A DNA stretch of 64,000 nucleotides from AG-430-B22 sp964001285 (GTDB lineage Bacteria; Pseudomonadota; Alphaproteobacteria; MED-G09), in assembly GCA_964001285.1 (NCBI GenBank), contig CAXFAF010000001.1, positions 58,939 to 122,938 on the forward strand. The letters are read 5' to 3'. The translations under genes and the position numbers were made by a program. This document shows positions 55,948-63,982 of the stretch, piece after piece; position 1 is the first letter of the stretch; every line of letters starts with the position of its first letter. The notes beneath the pieces are model-generated. The model had not been told where the DNA came from and did not search any database. It saw only the letters and a list, made by a program, of their open reading frames with translations.

Positions 55948-56391
55948 ATGTCAGGAAGTTTAAATAAAGTAATGTTAATTGGTAGATTAGGTCAAGATCC
56001 AGAAGTAAGGAGCACTCAAGATGGTAGATCTTTGTGTACATTTTCTTTGGCAACAAGCGAAAATTGGAATGATAAAAATACTGGCGAAAAAAGAGAAAAA
56101 ACTGAATGGCATAGAGTTGTTGTTTTTAATGAAGGTTTAGTAAATATAATTCAACAATATGTAAAAAAAGGTTCAAATGTATTTATCGAGGGCCAACTGC
56201 AAACTCGCAAATGGGAAGATAAGGATGGAATTGAAAAATATACAACAGAGGTTGTCCTTCAAGGGTTTAATTCAACATTTAAGATGTTAGATAGTAAAAA
56301 TTCAGGATCCAGTGAGAATTTTTCTCAAGATAATTCTATAGAAGATGTTAAGGAATTTGATTCAGAAATAGATGATGATATTCCTTTCTAA
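55948..56391 (+). CDS. ssb: Single-stranded DNA-binding protein
   Basis: SSB coats single-stranded DNA during replication and repair. The 147-residue protein has the OB fold (SLNKVMLIGRLGQDPEVRST and EKTEWHRVVVFNE) and the acidic tip DDDIPF that docks partner proteins. GGAG lies before the ATG. It is divergent from uvrA; I saw no GTTC-N7-GTTC alphaproteobacterial SOS box in the 69-base gap. gyrA follows with its own promoter. Confidence 0.97.
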   Translation: MSGSLNKVMLIGRLGQDPEVRSTQDGRSLCTFSLATSENWNDKNTGEKREKTEWHRVVVFNEGLVNIIQQYVKKGSNVFIEGQLQTRKWEDKDGIEKYTTEVVLQGFNSTFKMLDSKNSGSSENFSQDNSIEDVKEFDSEIDDDIPF

Positions 56392-56395
56392 CTAT

Positions 56396-56425
56396 TTGAT
56401 TATTAATAATTAATTTACATATAAT
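56396..56425 (+). promoter_or_regulatory. Likely sigma70 promoter of gyrA
   Basis: TTGATT (56396-56401) and TATAAT (56420-56425) are separated by 18 bases. A transcript would begin near 56432, leaving a leader of about 80 bases that contains a long inverted repeat. This is one of the best promoter matches in the window, though not experimentally shown. Confidence 0.55.
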
Positions 56426-56445
56426 TGAACAATAATCTTTTGTAG

Positions 56446-56513
56446 ATATACCCATAAGATGGTAAAATAAACTTTTAGAATCGGTCTTATGATTCGTTAT
56501 TGGATGGGTATAT
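56446..56513 (+). promoter_or_regulatory. Inverted repeat in the gyrA leader covering the start codon
   Basis: ATATACCCAT (56446-56455) is perfectly complementary to ATGGGTATAT (56504-56513). The right arm includes the GGATGGG region, a candidate ribosome-binding sequence, and the first two bases of the ATG. Inside is a smaller stem, GAATC (56478-56482) with GATTC (56491-56495), and an alternative pairing CATAAGA (56453-56459) with TCTTATG (56485-56491). The alternatives share bases, which would allow two structures. Control of gyrA translation is a hypothesis. Confidence 0.5.
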
Positions 56514-59217
56514 GTCAGAAACAACTGATGAAAGTTCTAAAGATAGTTCTGATATCTCTAACACAAACTTAGATCAGGAAATGCGTCAGTCCTATTTGGA
56601 CTATGCTATGAGCGTTATAGTCGCTAGAGCCTTACCTGACGCTCGGGATGGTTTAAAACCAGTTCATAGAAGAATTCTTTATGCCATGCATGAAGACGGT
56701 TATGACTATAATAAGCAATATAGGAAATCAGCTAGAGTTGTTGGTTCTGTAATAGGTAAGTATCATCCTCATGGCGATCAAAGTATTTATGATGCTTTAG
56801 TTAGAATGGCACAACCTTTTTCACTTCATCTACCTTTAGTTGATGGGCAAGGAAACTTTGGATCAGTAGATGGAGATCCTCCCGCAGCTATGCGTTATAC
56901 AGAAGTTAGGATGGAAAAAATCACCCACCATCTGTTAAATGACATAGGTCAAGATACTGTAGATTTTCAAGATAATTATGATAATTCCGAAAGCGAACCA
57001 ATTGTCTTACCGGCTGAATTTCCTAACTTACTTGTTAACGGTGCTGGAGGTATAGCTGTTGGAATGGCTACTAATATACCTCCTCATAATTTATCAGAAG
57101 TTACTGATGCGTGTATATCACTTATCGACAACCCTGAAATTGGCATTGAAGAATTATGTGAAATTATTCCTGGTCCTGATTTTCCTACAGGTGGTTTAAT
57201 TCTAGGAAGAAGCGGCGCCAAAAGCGCTTATTCGACCGGCAGAGGTTCAGTAATAATGAGAGCTAAGGTAGATGTAGAAGAAGTAAGAAAAGATAGAGAA
57301 GCGTTAATTGTTAGTGAAATACCATACCAACTAAACAAAACGCTTTTAATAGAAAAAATAGCTGACTTAGTTAGAAATAAGGTAATTGAAGGAATTTCAG
57401 ACCTAAGAGATGAAAGCGATCGACATGGCATGAGAATTGTAATCGAATTAAAAAGGGATGCTGTTGCGGATATAATATTAAATCAATTATTCAAATTTAC
57501 CCAACTTCAAACATCTTTTGGAGCAAATCTCGTTGCTCTTGATAGAGGTTCTCCAAAGATTATGAACTTAAAAGAAATGCTAACTTGTTTTGTAGATTTT
57601 CGTGAAGAAGTTGTTACAAGAAGGTTAAAATTTCAATTAAATAAAGCACGAGATAGGGCGCATATTTTGGTTGGCTTAGCAATAGCTGTTTCCAATATTG
57701 ATGAAATTATTAAATTAATAAGATCATCAAAATCACCCGCAGAAGCAAAAGAAGATCTTATGGACAGGGAATGGAACGCTAAAGAAGTGGAATCTTTAAT
57801 TAAATTAATAGATGATCCAAGGCATGGAATAACTAAAAAAGGAAACTGCTCTTTTACTGAAGAGCAAGCTAAAGCGATATTAGAGTTAAGGCTACAAAGA
57901 TTAACTGCTATGGGCATAGGAGAGATTCAAAAAGAATTAGATGAGCTCAAGTCCAAAATAGAAGATTTACTTTTAACTTTGGATGATAGAGAAAAAATTT
58001 ATAAAATTATTAAAGAAGAACTCCTTTTTGTAAAAGACAACTTTTCTGTACCTAGGAGATCTGAAATTTTAGGTGAACTTGATGATGTTCAAGATGAAGA
58101 TTTAATTAAAAAAGAAGACATGGCTGTTACCGTAAGTAGGTCTGGCTATATTAAAAGAGTCCCATTATCAACCTATCGTTCTCAAAATAGAGGCGGCAAG
58201 GGTAGAGCAGGTATGCAAACAAAAGATGATGATTTTGTAAGACATATATTTATATCCAACACACATCAGCCTATATTATTTTTCTCTTCTAAAGGTATGG
58301 TTTATAGGCTTAAGGCATGGAAACTTCCTCTTTCTAGTCCACAGGCTAAAGGAAAAGCAATGATAAATTTACTTCCTCTTGACGAAGATGAGAGAATAAC
58401 AACTGTTATGCCACTTCCTGAGGATCAAGAGGAATGGAATAATTTATATGTAGTTTTTGCTACATCCTCAGGAGGTATTAGAAGGAATTCTTTATCTGAT
58501 TTTTGGAGAATAAATAAAAACGGTAAAATCGCTATGAAATTAGATTCTAAAGAAAGAATAATTTCAGTCCAAACTTGTACAGAAAATAATGATATTCTTT
58601 TAACTAGCAAAAAAGGTCAAAGTATTAGGTTTAATGTTGATAAAGTTAGAGTTTTTGCCTCAAGATCTTCAACTGGAGTTAGGGGAATTAAACTTTCCAA
58701 AGGAGACAGTGTTGTTGGAATGTCTGTCTTAAATAGAGTCGTTGCTACGAATGACGAATTAAGAGCTTACTTAAAAATGTCATCGATTATGCGTAGAGCT
58801 ACATCAGATGATAATACTGAAGAGGATGAAATTGAAATTGAAGGCAATGATATAGAGCTTTCTACAGAACGATATTCCGAACTTGCTGCAAGTGAGGAAA
58901 TTATCCTTACAGTAGCCTCAAATGGTCAGGGGAAAAGATCTTCAGCTTATGAGTACAGGACAACAAATAGAGGAGGAAAAGGAGTTATTGGAATTAAATT
59001 AACAAAATCCCATGGAGACCTCGTTGCTTCATTTGCTGTAGAATCTAATGATCAAATTATGCTTATAGATAACAGTGGTAAATTAATTCGATGCCCAGTT
59101 TCCGATATAAGAGTAATGGGCAGAACAACTCAAGGTGTAAAAATATTTAATATAGACAAAAAATCTCATGTTGTTAGTGTAGAAAGAATATTTGAAAGTG
59201 ATGGAGATGAAGAATGA
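56512..59217 (+). CDS. gyrA: DNA gyrase subunit A
   Basis: GyrA is the DNA-cleaving subunit of gyrase, which introduces negative supercoils. About 901 residues carry YAMSVIVARALPDARDGLKP, the quinolone helix YHPHGDQSIYDALVRMAQ, the catalytic tyrosine in AAMRYTEVR and a C-terminal pinwheel with the GyrA box QNRGGKGRAGM. Residue 90, equivalent to E. coli Ser83, is glutamine; Asp94 (E. coli 87) is kept. I chose the ATG at 56512; a TTG four codons earlier (56500) is possible. Its stop overlaps coaD by four bases. Confidence 0.96.
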   Translation: MSETTDESSKDSSDISNTNLDQEMRQSYLDYAMSVIVARALPDARDGLKPVHRRILYAMHEDGYDYNKQYRKSARVVGSVIGKYHPHGDQSIYDALVRMAQPFSLHLPLVDGQGNFGSVDGDPPAAMRYTEVRMEKITHHLLNDIGQDTVDFQDNYDNSESEPIVLPAEFPNLLVNGAGGIAVGMATNIPPHNLSEVTDACISLIDNPEIGIEELCEIIPGPDFPTGGLILGRSGAKSAYSTGRGSVIMRAKVDVEEVRKDREALIVSEIPYQLNKTLLIEKIADLVRNKVIEGISDLRDESDRHGMRIVIELKRDAVADIILNQLFKFTQLQTSFGANLVALDRGSPKIMNLKEMLTCFVDFREEVVTRRLKFQLNKARDRAHILVGLAIAVSNIDEIIKLIRSSKSPAEAKEDLMDREWNAKEVESLIKLIDDPRHGITKKGNCSFTEEQAKAILELRLQRLTAMGIGEIQKELDELKSKIEDLLLTLDDREKIYKIIKEELLFVKDNFSVPRRSEILGELDDVQDEDLIKKEDMAVTVSRSGYIKRVPLSTYRSQNRGGKGRAGMQTKDDDFVRHIFISNTHQPILFFSSKGMVYRLKAWKLPLSSPQAKGKAMINLLPLDEDERITTVMPLPEDQEEWNNLYVVFATSSGGIRRNSLSDFWRINKNGKIAMKLDSKERIISVQTCTENNDILLTSKKGQSIRFNVDKVRVFASRSSTGVRGIKLSKGDSVVGMSVLNRVVATNDELRAYLKMSSIMRRATSDDNTEEDEIEIEGNDIELSTERYSELAASEEIILTVASNGQGKRSSAYEYRTTNRGGKGVIGIKLTKSHGDLVASFAVESNDQIMLIDNSGKLIRCPVSDIRVMGRTTQGVKIFNIDKKSHVVSVERIFESDGDEE

Positions 59218-59696
59218 AATTAGCAGTTTATCCTGGTTCTTTTGATCCCTTTACACTTGGTCATAAAGATATTTTATTAAGAAGTTCTAAGATATTTGAT
59301 AAAGTAATTGTAGCTATTGGCGAAAACCATGGAAAACAAAATCTTTTTTCTATTGAAGAAAGAATTTCTGATATAACTAATGAAATCAATGATATAGGTA
59401 TAGAAAATCATGTATCAGTTGAATCATTTAGTGGTCTCATTGTTGATTTTGTAATAAGCAAAAAAGCCAATATCCTAATAAAAGGTGTTAGAGGTCCAGT
59501 TGATTATGATTATGAACTTCAAATGGCAGGAATGAATTCAACTATGAATCCAGATATTGAGACAATATTTCTTATTTCAAGACCCGAATACAGTTATATA
59601 TCTTCATCTTTAGTTAAACAAATTGCGCTTATGAAGGGAGATTATTCCAATTTTGTAAGCCCTTTAATGCAAAAAGCCATAAAAAGTAAAATATAA
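59214..59696 (+). CDS. coaD: Phosphopantetheine adenylyltransferase
   Basis: CoaD makes dephospho-CoA from phosphopantetheine and ATP. The 160-residue protein has YPGSFDPFTLGHKDILLRSS with the nucleotidyl-transferase motif TLGH (14-17) and YSYISSSLVKQIA near the C terminus. It overlaps gyrA by four bases and is followed by a cyclophilin gene one base after its stop. Confidence 0.96.
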   Translation: MKLAVYPGSFDPFTLGHKDILLRSSKIFDKVIVAIGENHGKQNLFSIEERISDITNEINDIGIENHVSVESFSGLIVDFVISKKANILIKGVRGPVDYDYELQMAGMNSTMNPDIETIFLISRPEYSYISSSLVKQIALMKGDYSNFVSPLMQKAIKSKI

Positions 59697-59697
59697 T

Positions 59698-60282
59698 ATG
59701 TTTAATATTAGGTCTTTTTTAATAATTTCTTTTTCATTTTTAATTTTTCCGGTGATAATTATGACAGATACAAATGCAGAAAACACTTCCTCACAAAATT
59801 TAGTAATAGAAATTACTCAGAATACAGAAATTACTGAGCCATCTGAAACCCCTCCTATTGCAACTATAATTGTAAAATTATTTCCTGATGTTGCTCCGAA
59901 ACATGTTTCACAAATTACCATGTTGGCTAACGAAGGTTTTTATGATGGTATTATTTTTCATAGAGTGATTGACGGCTTTATGGCGCAAACAGGGGATCCT
60001 ACAGGAACTGGAATGGGGGGTTCAGATTTACCAGATATAAGGGCTGAATTTAGTGACGAACCTTTTAATAGAGGGACACTTGGAATGGCGCGCTCACAAC
60101 ACCCAGATAGCGCAAATTCACAATTCTTTATTTGTTTTGAGGAATCTTCCTTTTTAAATGGTCAATATACTGTTTTTGGAAAAGTTATCGAAGGAATGGA
60201 GTATGTGGATAAAATAATGCGCGGTGAGCCACCAGATTATCCCGATAAGATAATTTCAATGAAAGTTTCAAATGACGGATAA
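59698..60282 (+). CDS. Exported cyclophilin-type peptidyl-prolyl isomerase
   Basis: The 194-residue protein starts with a basic segment and hydrophobic stretch (about 5-22), a likely signal peptide, then a spacer and a cyclophilin domain from about residue 55. Motifs are FYDGIIFHRVIDGFMAQTGD, GTLGMARSQHPDSANSQFFI and NGQYTVFGKVIEGME, all active-site regions. Export suggests a periplasmic folding role, like PpiA. It is coupled to queA: its stop overlaps the queA ATG. Confidence 0.93.
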   Translation: MFNIRSFLIISFSFLIFPVIIMTDTNAENTSSQNLVIEITQNTEITEPSETPPIATIIVKLFPDVAPKHVSQITMLANEGFYDGIIFHRVIDGFMAQTGDPTGTGMGGSDLPDIRAEFSDEPFNRGTLGMARSQHPDSANSQFFICFEESSFLNGQYTVFGKVIEGMEYVDKIMRGEPPDYPDKIISMKVSNDG

Positions 60283-61328
60283 TGTTTCTTCAAGATTTCT
60301 CATTTAAACTTCCAAAAGAGCTAATAGCAACAAAACCAGCTTACCCTAGAGATTCTTCTAGGCTTTTATTTTTAAAAAATAAGGGTTCATATGAAGAAAC
60401 ACAATTTTTCAATTTATGTAATTATCTCAAATCAGGTGATTTGCTGGTAATAAATGATACAAGAGTAAATGTATCTAAGATCTCTGGAATTAAAAAGGGA
60501 GCGAAGATATATGTAGATTTTACAATAATAAAGAATGAAATTGATGGAAAGTGGAGTTGTCTTGCCTTACCAGGAAAAAAAGTTAATGAAGGGGATATTT
60601 TTATTTTTGATGAAGTCGAGTGTGTTGTTTTAAAAAAAGAAAATGAAAAAATTACTTTAGATTTTGGTAAAGAAAATGAAAATTTTAAAGTAATTTTGGA
60701 GAAAAATGGGACAATATCTCTTCCTCCTTATATCTCCAAGATTAGGAGCTTTGAGGAATCTGACAAATCTGATTATCAAACTATTTACTCAAAAGTTGAC
60801 GGATCAATAGCTGCCCCAACTGCCGGTCTTCATTTCACAAAATCACTTTTAGAAAAAATAAAAAACAATAATATCGATATTGAAAACATAACTTTAGATA
60901 TTGGCCCTGGGACTTTCTTACCTTTAAGAAAAAATCAAGTTGACCAAAATAGAATTCATTCTGAAAGATTTTATATTTCAGAAGAAATTACAATAAAACT
61001 TAATGAAGTTTTTAAAGATAAAAGCAGAAGAATAATTTCGGTTGGTACAACAACCTTAAGAGCCTTGGAATCATCATTTGATGAAAAAAACTTGTTTAAG
61101 CCAATTAATGATGACACTGATATTTTTATATATCCAGGAAAAAAGGTTAGATCTATTGATGCGCTTATAACAAATTTTCATCTTCCTGAATCGTCTCTTT
61201 TTCTTTTGATTTGTTCCTTAATAGGAACTAAAACTGCTTTAAAAATGTATCAACATGCCATTGATAATAAATTTAGATTTTATTCATATGGTGATGCATG
61301 TTTTTTATTAAATAAAAGTTATGACTGA
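60282..61328 (+). CDS. queA: S-adenosylmethionine:tRNA ribosyltransferase-isomerase
   Basis: QueA converts 7-aminomethyl-7-deazaguanine in tRNA to epoxyqueuosine. The 348-residue protein has FSFKLPKELIATKPAYPRDS, GDLLVINDTRV, SIAAPTAGLHFT and IGPGTFLPLR. Length is typical. It overlaps tgt by eight bases. Together they form the queuosine pair queA-tgt; the precursor-making genes are not in the window. Confidence 0.97.
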   Translation: MFLQDFSFKLPKELIATKPAYPRDSSRLLFLKNKGSYEETQFFNLCNYLKSGDLLVINDTRVNVSKISGIKKGAKIYVDFTIIKNEIDGKWSCLALPGKKVNEGDIFIFDEVECVVLKKENEKITLDFGKENENFKVILEKNGTISLPPYISKIRSFEESDKSDYQTIYSKVDGSIAAPTAGLHFTKSLLEKIKNNNIDIENITLDIGPGTFLPLRKNQVDQNRIHSERFYISEEITIKLNEVFKDKSRRIISVGTTTLRALESSFDEKNLFKPINDDTDIFIYPGKKVRSIDALITNFHLPESSLFLLICSLIGTKTALKMYQHAIDNKFRFYSYGDACFLLNKSYD

Positions 61329-62424
61329 ATTTAATTTTAAAATTAAAAAAAGATGTGGAAATGCAAGATTAGGAATTGTGTTAACAAAAAGAGGAAAAAT
61401 TAATACACCTGCTTTTATGCCAATAGCAACCCAGGGCGCCATTAAATTTACTCCAATAGAATTCTTAAATGATATTGGCTATGAATTAATTCTTTCAAAT
61501 ACCTATCATTTATTATTAAGACCCGGTTTAGATACCTTATTGAAGTTTGGAGGTGTTTCAGAATTTATGAATTGGAAAAAACCAATGCTTACGGATTCTG
61601 GTGGATTTCAGGTTATGTCATTATCCAAATTACGGAAGATAACTAAAAAAGGTGTTAAGTTTCAATCACATATTGATGGAGCTGAACATATTTTGACTCC
61701 TGAAAATGTTATAGATTCACAAAATATTATAAAATCAGATATCCAAATGGTTCTTGATGAATGCACACAATATCCCGAGACACACGAAAATGTAGAAAAG
61801 TCCATGAAACTTTCCTTGCATTGGGCCGAAAGAGCTAGAAAATATTATTTGGACAACACTAAAAAAAATTATGGGGCTCAATTTGGAATTATTCAAGGTG
61901 GAGTTTATGAAGATCTAAGATTGGAATCTATTAAGGAAAACTTATCTTTAGATTTTGAAGGTTACGCTATTGGTGGTTTGGCCGTTGGAGAGGGACATAA
62001 GAAGATGATAGAAGTTGTTAACTTTACAGCACCACAACTTCCAGAAGAAAAGATAAGATATCTAATGGGCGTAGGTCGACCAAAAGATATTATTGAATCG
62101 GTTTATAGAGGTATAGATATATTCGATTGCGTTATTCCAACAAGGGAAGGAAGACATGGAAATGCTTATGTTGGAACTGATACACTTAACATAAGAAATT
62201 CTAAGTTTGAAAATGATAGTTCTCCATTAGATGAGGAAAGCGATTTCTTTGTATCTAAAAACTATTCTAAAGGATATTTGCATCATTTATTGAAAATCAA
62301 TGATCCGTTAGGCCCTATGTTTATATCTCTTCACAATTTAAGTTATTATTTTAAATTAATGAAAGATATAAGAAAAAATATCAATCTAGGTACTTTTGAT
62401 GATTTTAGAGAGAGATTTAAATAA
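61321..62424 (+). CDS. tgt: tRNA-guanine transglycosylase lacking its zinc cysteines
   Basis: Tgt swaps guanine for preQ1 at position 34 of tRNAs with GUN anticodons. The 367-residue barrel retains the catalytic Asp92 (TDSGGFQVMS) and the nucleophile Asp269 (IFDCVIPTREGRHG), plus TPAFMPIATQGA. The zinc site, normally CxCxxC...H, reads ESDFFVSKNYSKGYLHH: the three Cys positions 307, 309 and 312 are Ser, Phe and Ser, while His338 (SLHNLSYYF) remains. Bases AGC, TTC and TCT confirm these codons. It is otherwise full length, so it may be a zinc-free enzyme or a changed one. It overlaps queA. Confidence 0.93.
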   Translation: MTEFNFKIKKRCGNARLGIVLTKRGKINTPAFMPIATQGAIKFTPIEFLNDIGYELILSNTYHLLLRPGLDTLLKFGGVSEFMNWKKPMLTDSGGFQVMSLSKLRKITKKGVKFQSHIDGAEHILTPENVIDSQNIIKSDIQMVLDECTQYPETHENVEKSMKLSLHWAERARKYYLDNTKKNYGAQFGIIQGGVYEDLRLESIKENLSLDFEGYAIGGLAVGEGHKKMIEVVNFTAPQLPEEKIRYLMGVGRPKDIIESVYRGIDIFDCVIPTREGRHGNAYVGTDTLNIRNSKFENDSSPLDEESDFFVSKNYSKGYLHHLLKINDPLGPMFISLHNLSYYFKLMKDIRKNINLGTFDDFRERFK

Positions 62425-62433
62425 AAACATTTA

Positions 62434-62622
62434 TTAATTTTCTTCTGAAGGGATTGTACCGTCTTCATTTTTTTCATTAATCTTAGCTGCGTTAATACAT
62501 TCTTCCTTATCAATTCCCGCAGCTGTACAAATTAATTCTCCAGCAACAGGAATTTCTTCTTTTGGCGTCGAACAAGAGGCCAATAGAAATATTATAAAAA
62601 ACCCTAGAAAACTAAACTTCAT
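62434..62622 (-). CDS. Small putative lipoprotein
   Basis: The 62-residue protein begins with a lipoprotein signal (FFIIFLLASC), then a short hydrophilic part with two further cysteines (LICTAAGIDKEECINAA) and an acidic tail. It would be anchored to a membrane through its modified cysteine. No family is recognised. Convergent with tgt, ten bases away. The clear lipobox and the GAGGG ribosome-binding site before the ATG support a real gene, but its small size keeps confidence moderate. Confidence 0.65.
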   Translation of the reverse strand: MKFSFLGFFIIFLLASCSTPKEEIPVAGELICTAAGIDKEECINAAKINEKNEDGTIPSEEN

Positions 62623-62693
62623 TTATTCCCTCAAATTTAGAATTACCATATTTATGAAAAATTCAAAATATTATATTTAGTATTAGATTTTAT

Positions 62694-62722
62694 TTGATTT
62701 GAATCAAGCAAGCATTTAAAAG
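62694..62722 (+). promoter_or_regulatory. Possible promoter of tRNA-Lys
   Basis: TTGATT and TAAAAG are separated by 17 bases and end about ten bases before the tRNA. The first element is also part of a small palindrome, TTGATT-TG-AATCAA (62694-62707). Weak evidence, but placement is correct. Confidence 0.25.
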
Positions 62723-62732
62723 TATCTTGAGT

Positions 62733-62808
62733 GGGCCCGTAGCTCAGTAGGTAGAGCACCTCCCTTTTAAGGAGATTGTCACAGGTTCGATCCCTGTCGG
62801 GCTCACCA
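62733..62808 (+). tRNA. tRNA-Lys (anticodon UUU)
   Basis: The 76-base gene folds as a class I tRNA. The acceptor stem GGGCCCG pairs with CGGGCTC (one G-U pair), discriminator A, and CCA is encoded. The anticodon loop CTTTTAA gives TTT, reading AAA and AAG. The anticodon stem has one C-A mismatch at its outer pair. The T arm ACAGG-TTCGATC-CCTGT is perfect. Integration of mobile elements at tRNA 3' ends is common and the DNA after it looks foreign. Confidence 0.96.
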
Positions 62809-62876
62809 TCCTTAAACCAAGGTCAGCCTTAGTTTTAAGAGATTTTCCACTCAAATTATATTTATCTAATTTTTTG

Positions 62877-62898
62877 GTTTCTGCAAAGTTTCTGCAAA
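62877..62898. repeat. Perfect 11-bp tandem repeat
   Basis: GTTTCTGCAAA occurs twice without a gap (62877-62887 and 62888-62898), about 70 bases after tRNA-Lys. Short tandem sites of this kind resemble arm-type binding sites of tyrosine recombinases; that reading is a guess. Confidence 0.8.
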
Positions 62899-62924
62899 AA
62901 AATTTGTGCTAAATGTAAAAAGGA

Positions 62925-62939
62925 TTACTCTTTGGTTAG
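62925..62939. repeat. Direct repeat, left copy, flanking the dioxygenase gene
   Basis: TTACTCTTTGGTTAG here and TTATTCTTTGGTTAG at 63955-63969 match at 14 of 15 positions. The left copy lies five bases beyond the dioxygenase stop. Confidence 0.75.
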
Positions 62940-62943
62940 ATTA

Positions 62944-63744
62944 CTATGACCTTTCTGTAAAGTTAGCGCTTATTGTGTTCGAAGTCCCGTTTAGCCCTAA
63001 CCAGGTTCGCTGTTGCCCTGTTAATCCTTGTTGAGTTTTTTCGGCTAACAGTACATTCCAGTTAACTTGCGGACGGAGAAATGCCGCCGAATAGTAGCCA
63101 AATATAATCGCTCGTTCCTCGTCTTGAGTTACATTTTCTCCAGATGTGTGCCACAACCTCCCATCCATAATGATCAGAGAACCTGCTTTCGCTTCAAACG
63201 ACAGCATGTTTTCTAGCATATCCTGAGGAACGTCGGCTGCTTTCTCTATGAAATGGCTTTTAGGTAAGTATTTTGTCGCTCCATTTTTAATGTGAATATC
63301 ATCCAGACACCAAAGGGTATTCATCGACCAAGGCTCAAGCCAAGGACCAGGAAACACGATTCCTAGATCGGAATGTGCGCGCATTGATTTAGCACCAGGC
63401 AGCGCTATATTAGCTGTGTAGTTTGAAACGATAAAATCTTCGCCAATAAGATGCCTTACGAATGCAATCGCTTCCGGGCGTCCCATCAATTCTAAAAAAA
63501 CAGGATCTAGATCTAATAAGTTGAATACTCTGATATTTGAATCATTTTGATCCAGACTAGGAATATAGGTAGGTACACCTCGACGATCACTCTCCCGCGC
63601 TGCCGCCAACAGTTTTTTTCTAATTTCCGACACCTCTTCGATAGCAAGAACATCATCCACTACACAAAAGCCATTGGCCTCAAGGTCGTCAATGTAAGTT
63701 TTTTGGACCTCTAATCTGTCTTGTGACTTATCAATCTTTGTCAA
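62944..63744 (-). CDS. Phytanoyl-CoA dioxygenase (PhyH) family protein
   Basis: The 266-residue protein is a putative Fe(II)/2-oxoglutarate-dependent dioxygenase. The iron triad is complete: His124 and Asp126 in MRAHSDLG, His199 in GRLWHTSGEN, with Arg211 (DEERAIIFGYY) as the likely 2-oxoglutarate anchor. The start is TTG with AGAGG six bases upstream. Its base composition is markedly richer in G+C than the rest of the window, pointing to recent transfer, and direct repeats flank it. The substrate is unknown; marine relatives act on varied small molecules. Confidence 0.85.
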   Translation of the reverse strand: MTKIDKSQDRLEVQKTYIDDLEANGFCVVDDVLAIEEVSEIRKKLLAAARESDRRGVPTYIPSLDQNDSNIRVFNLLDLDPVFLELMGRPEAIAFVRHLIGEDFIVSNYTANIALPGAKSMRAHSDLGIVFPGPWLEPWSMNTLWCLDDIHIKNGATKYLPKSHFIEKAADVPQDMLENMLSFEAKAGSLIIMDGRLWHTSGENVTQDEERAIIFGYYSAAFLRPQVNWNVLLAEKTQQGLTGQQRTWLGLNGTSNTISANFTERS

Positions 63745-63778
63745 GTTATGCCTCTATAACTAAAGAATTATCACGCCA

Positions 63779-63849
63779 ATTCATTGCTGACAATATTTCT
63801 TGTCATCAAATTAGAAAAAAGGCTAAAGACAAACCATTCATTGCTAACA
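63779..63849. repeat. Pair of 14-bp direct repeats
   Basis: ATTCATTGCTGACA (63779-63792) and ATTCATTGCTAACA (63836-63849) differ at one base and are 57 bases apart. They lie in the 238-base non-coding stretch between the dioxygenase start and the next gene. That stretch has no open frame I can support. Possible binding sites for a regulator; unproven. Confidence 0.6.
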
Positions 63850-63954
63850 TTATTAATCATAACGATTAAATTAAAGTATAAATAAATAGACCTATGTAGA
63901 GCAGGCCAGAGAGATTCGCCTGATAAAAAGAATTGAATAGCTAATCCATAGCGC

Positions 63955-63969
63955 TTATTCTTTGGTTAG
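63955..63969. repeat. Direct repeat, right copy, flanking the dioxygenase gene
   Basis: TTATTCTTTGGTTAG, the partner of the copy at 62925-62939, ends one base before the strong ribosome-binding site of the next gene. Confidence 0.75.
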
Positions 63970-63982
63970 CAAGGAGGAAGAT

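Noticed and set aside
62934..62942. Integron-type attC core site (GTTRRRY) at the direct repeats
   Set aside because: The left copy reads GTTAGAT and fits, but the right copy reads GTTAGCA and does not, and no attC-like folded site or integrase is present.
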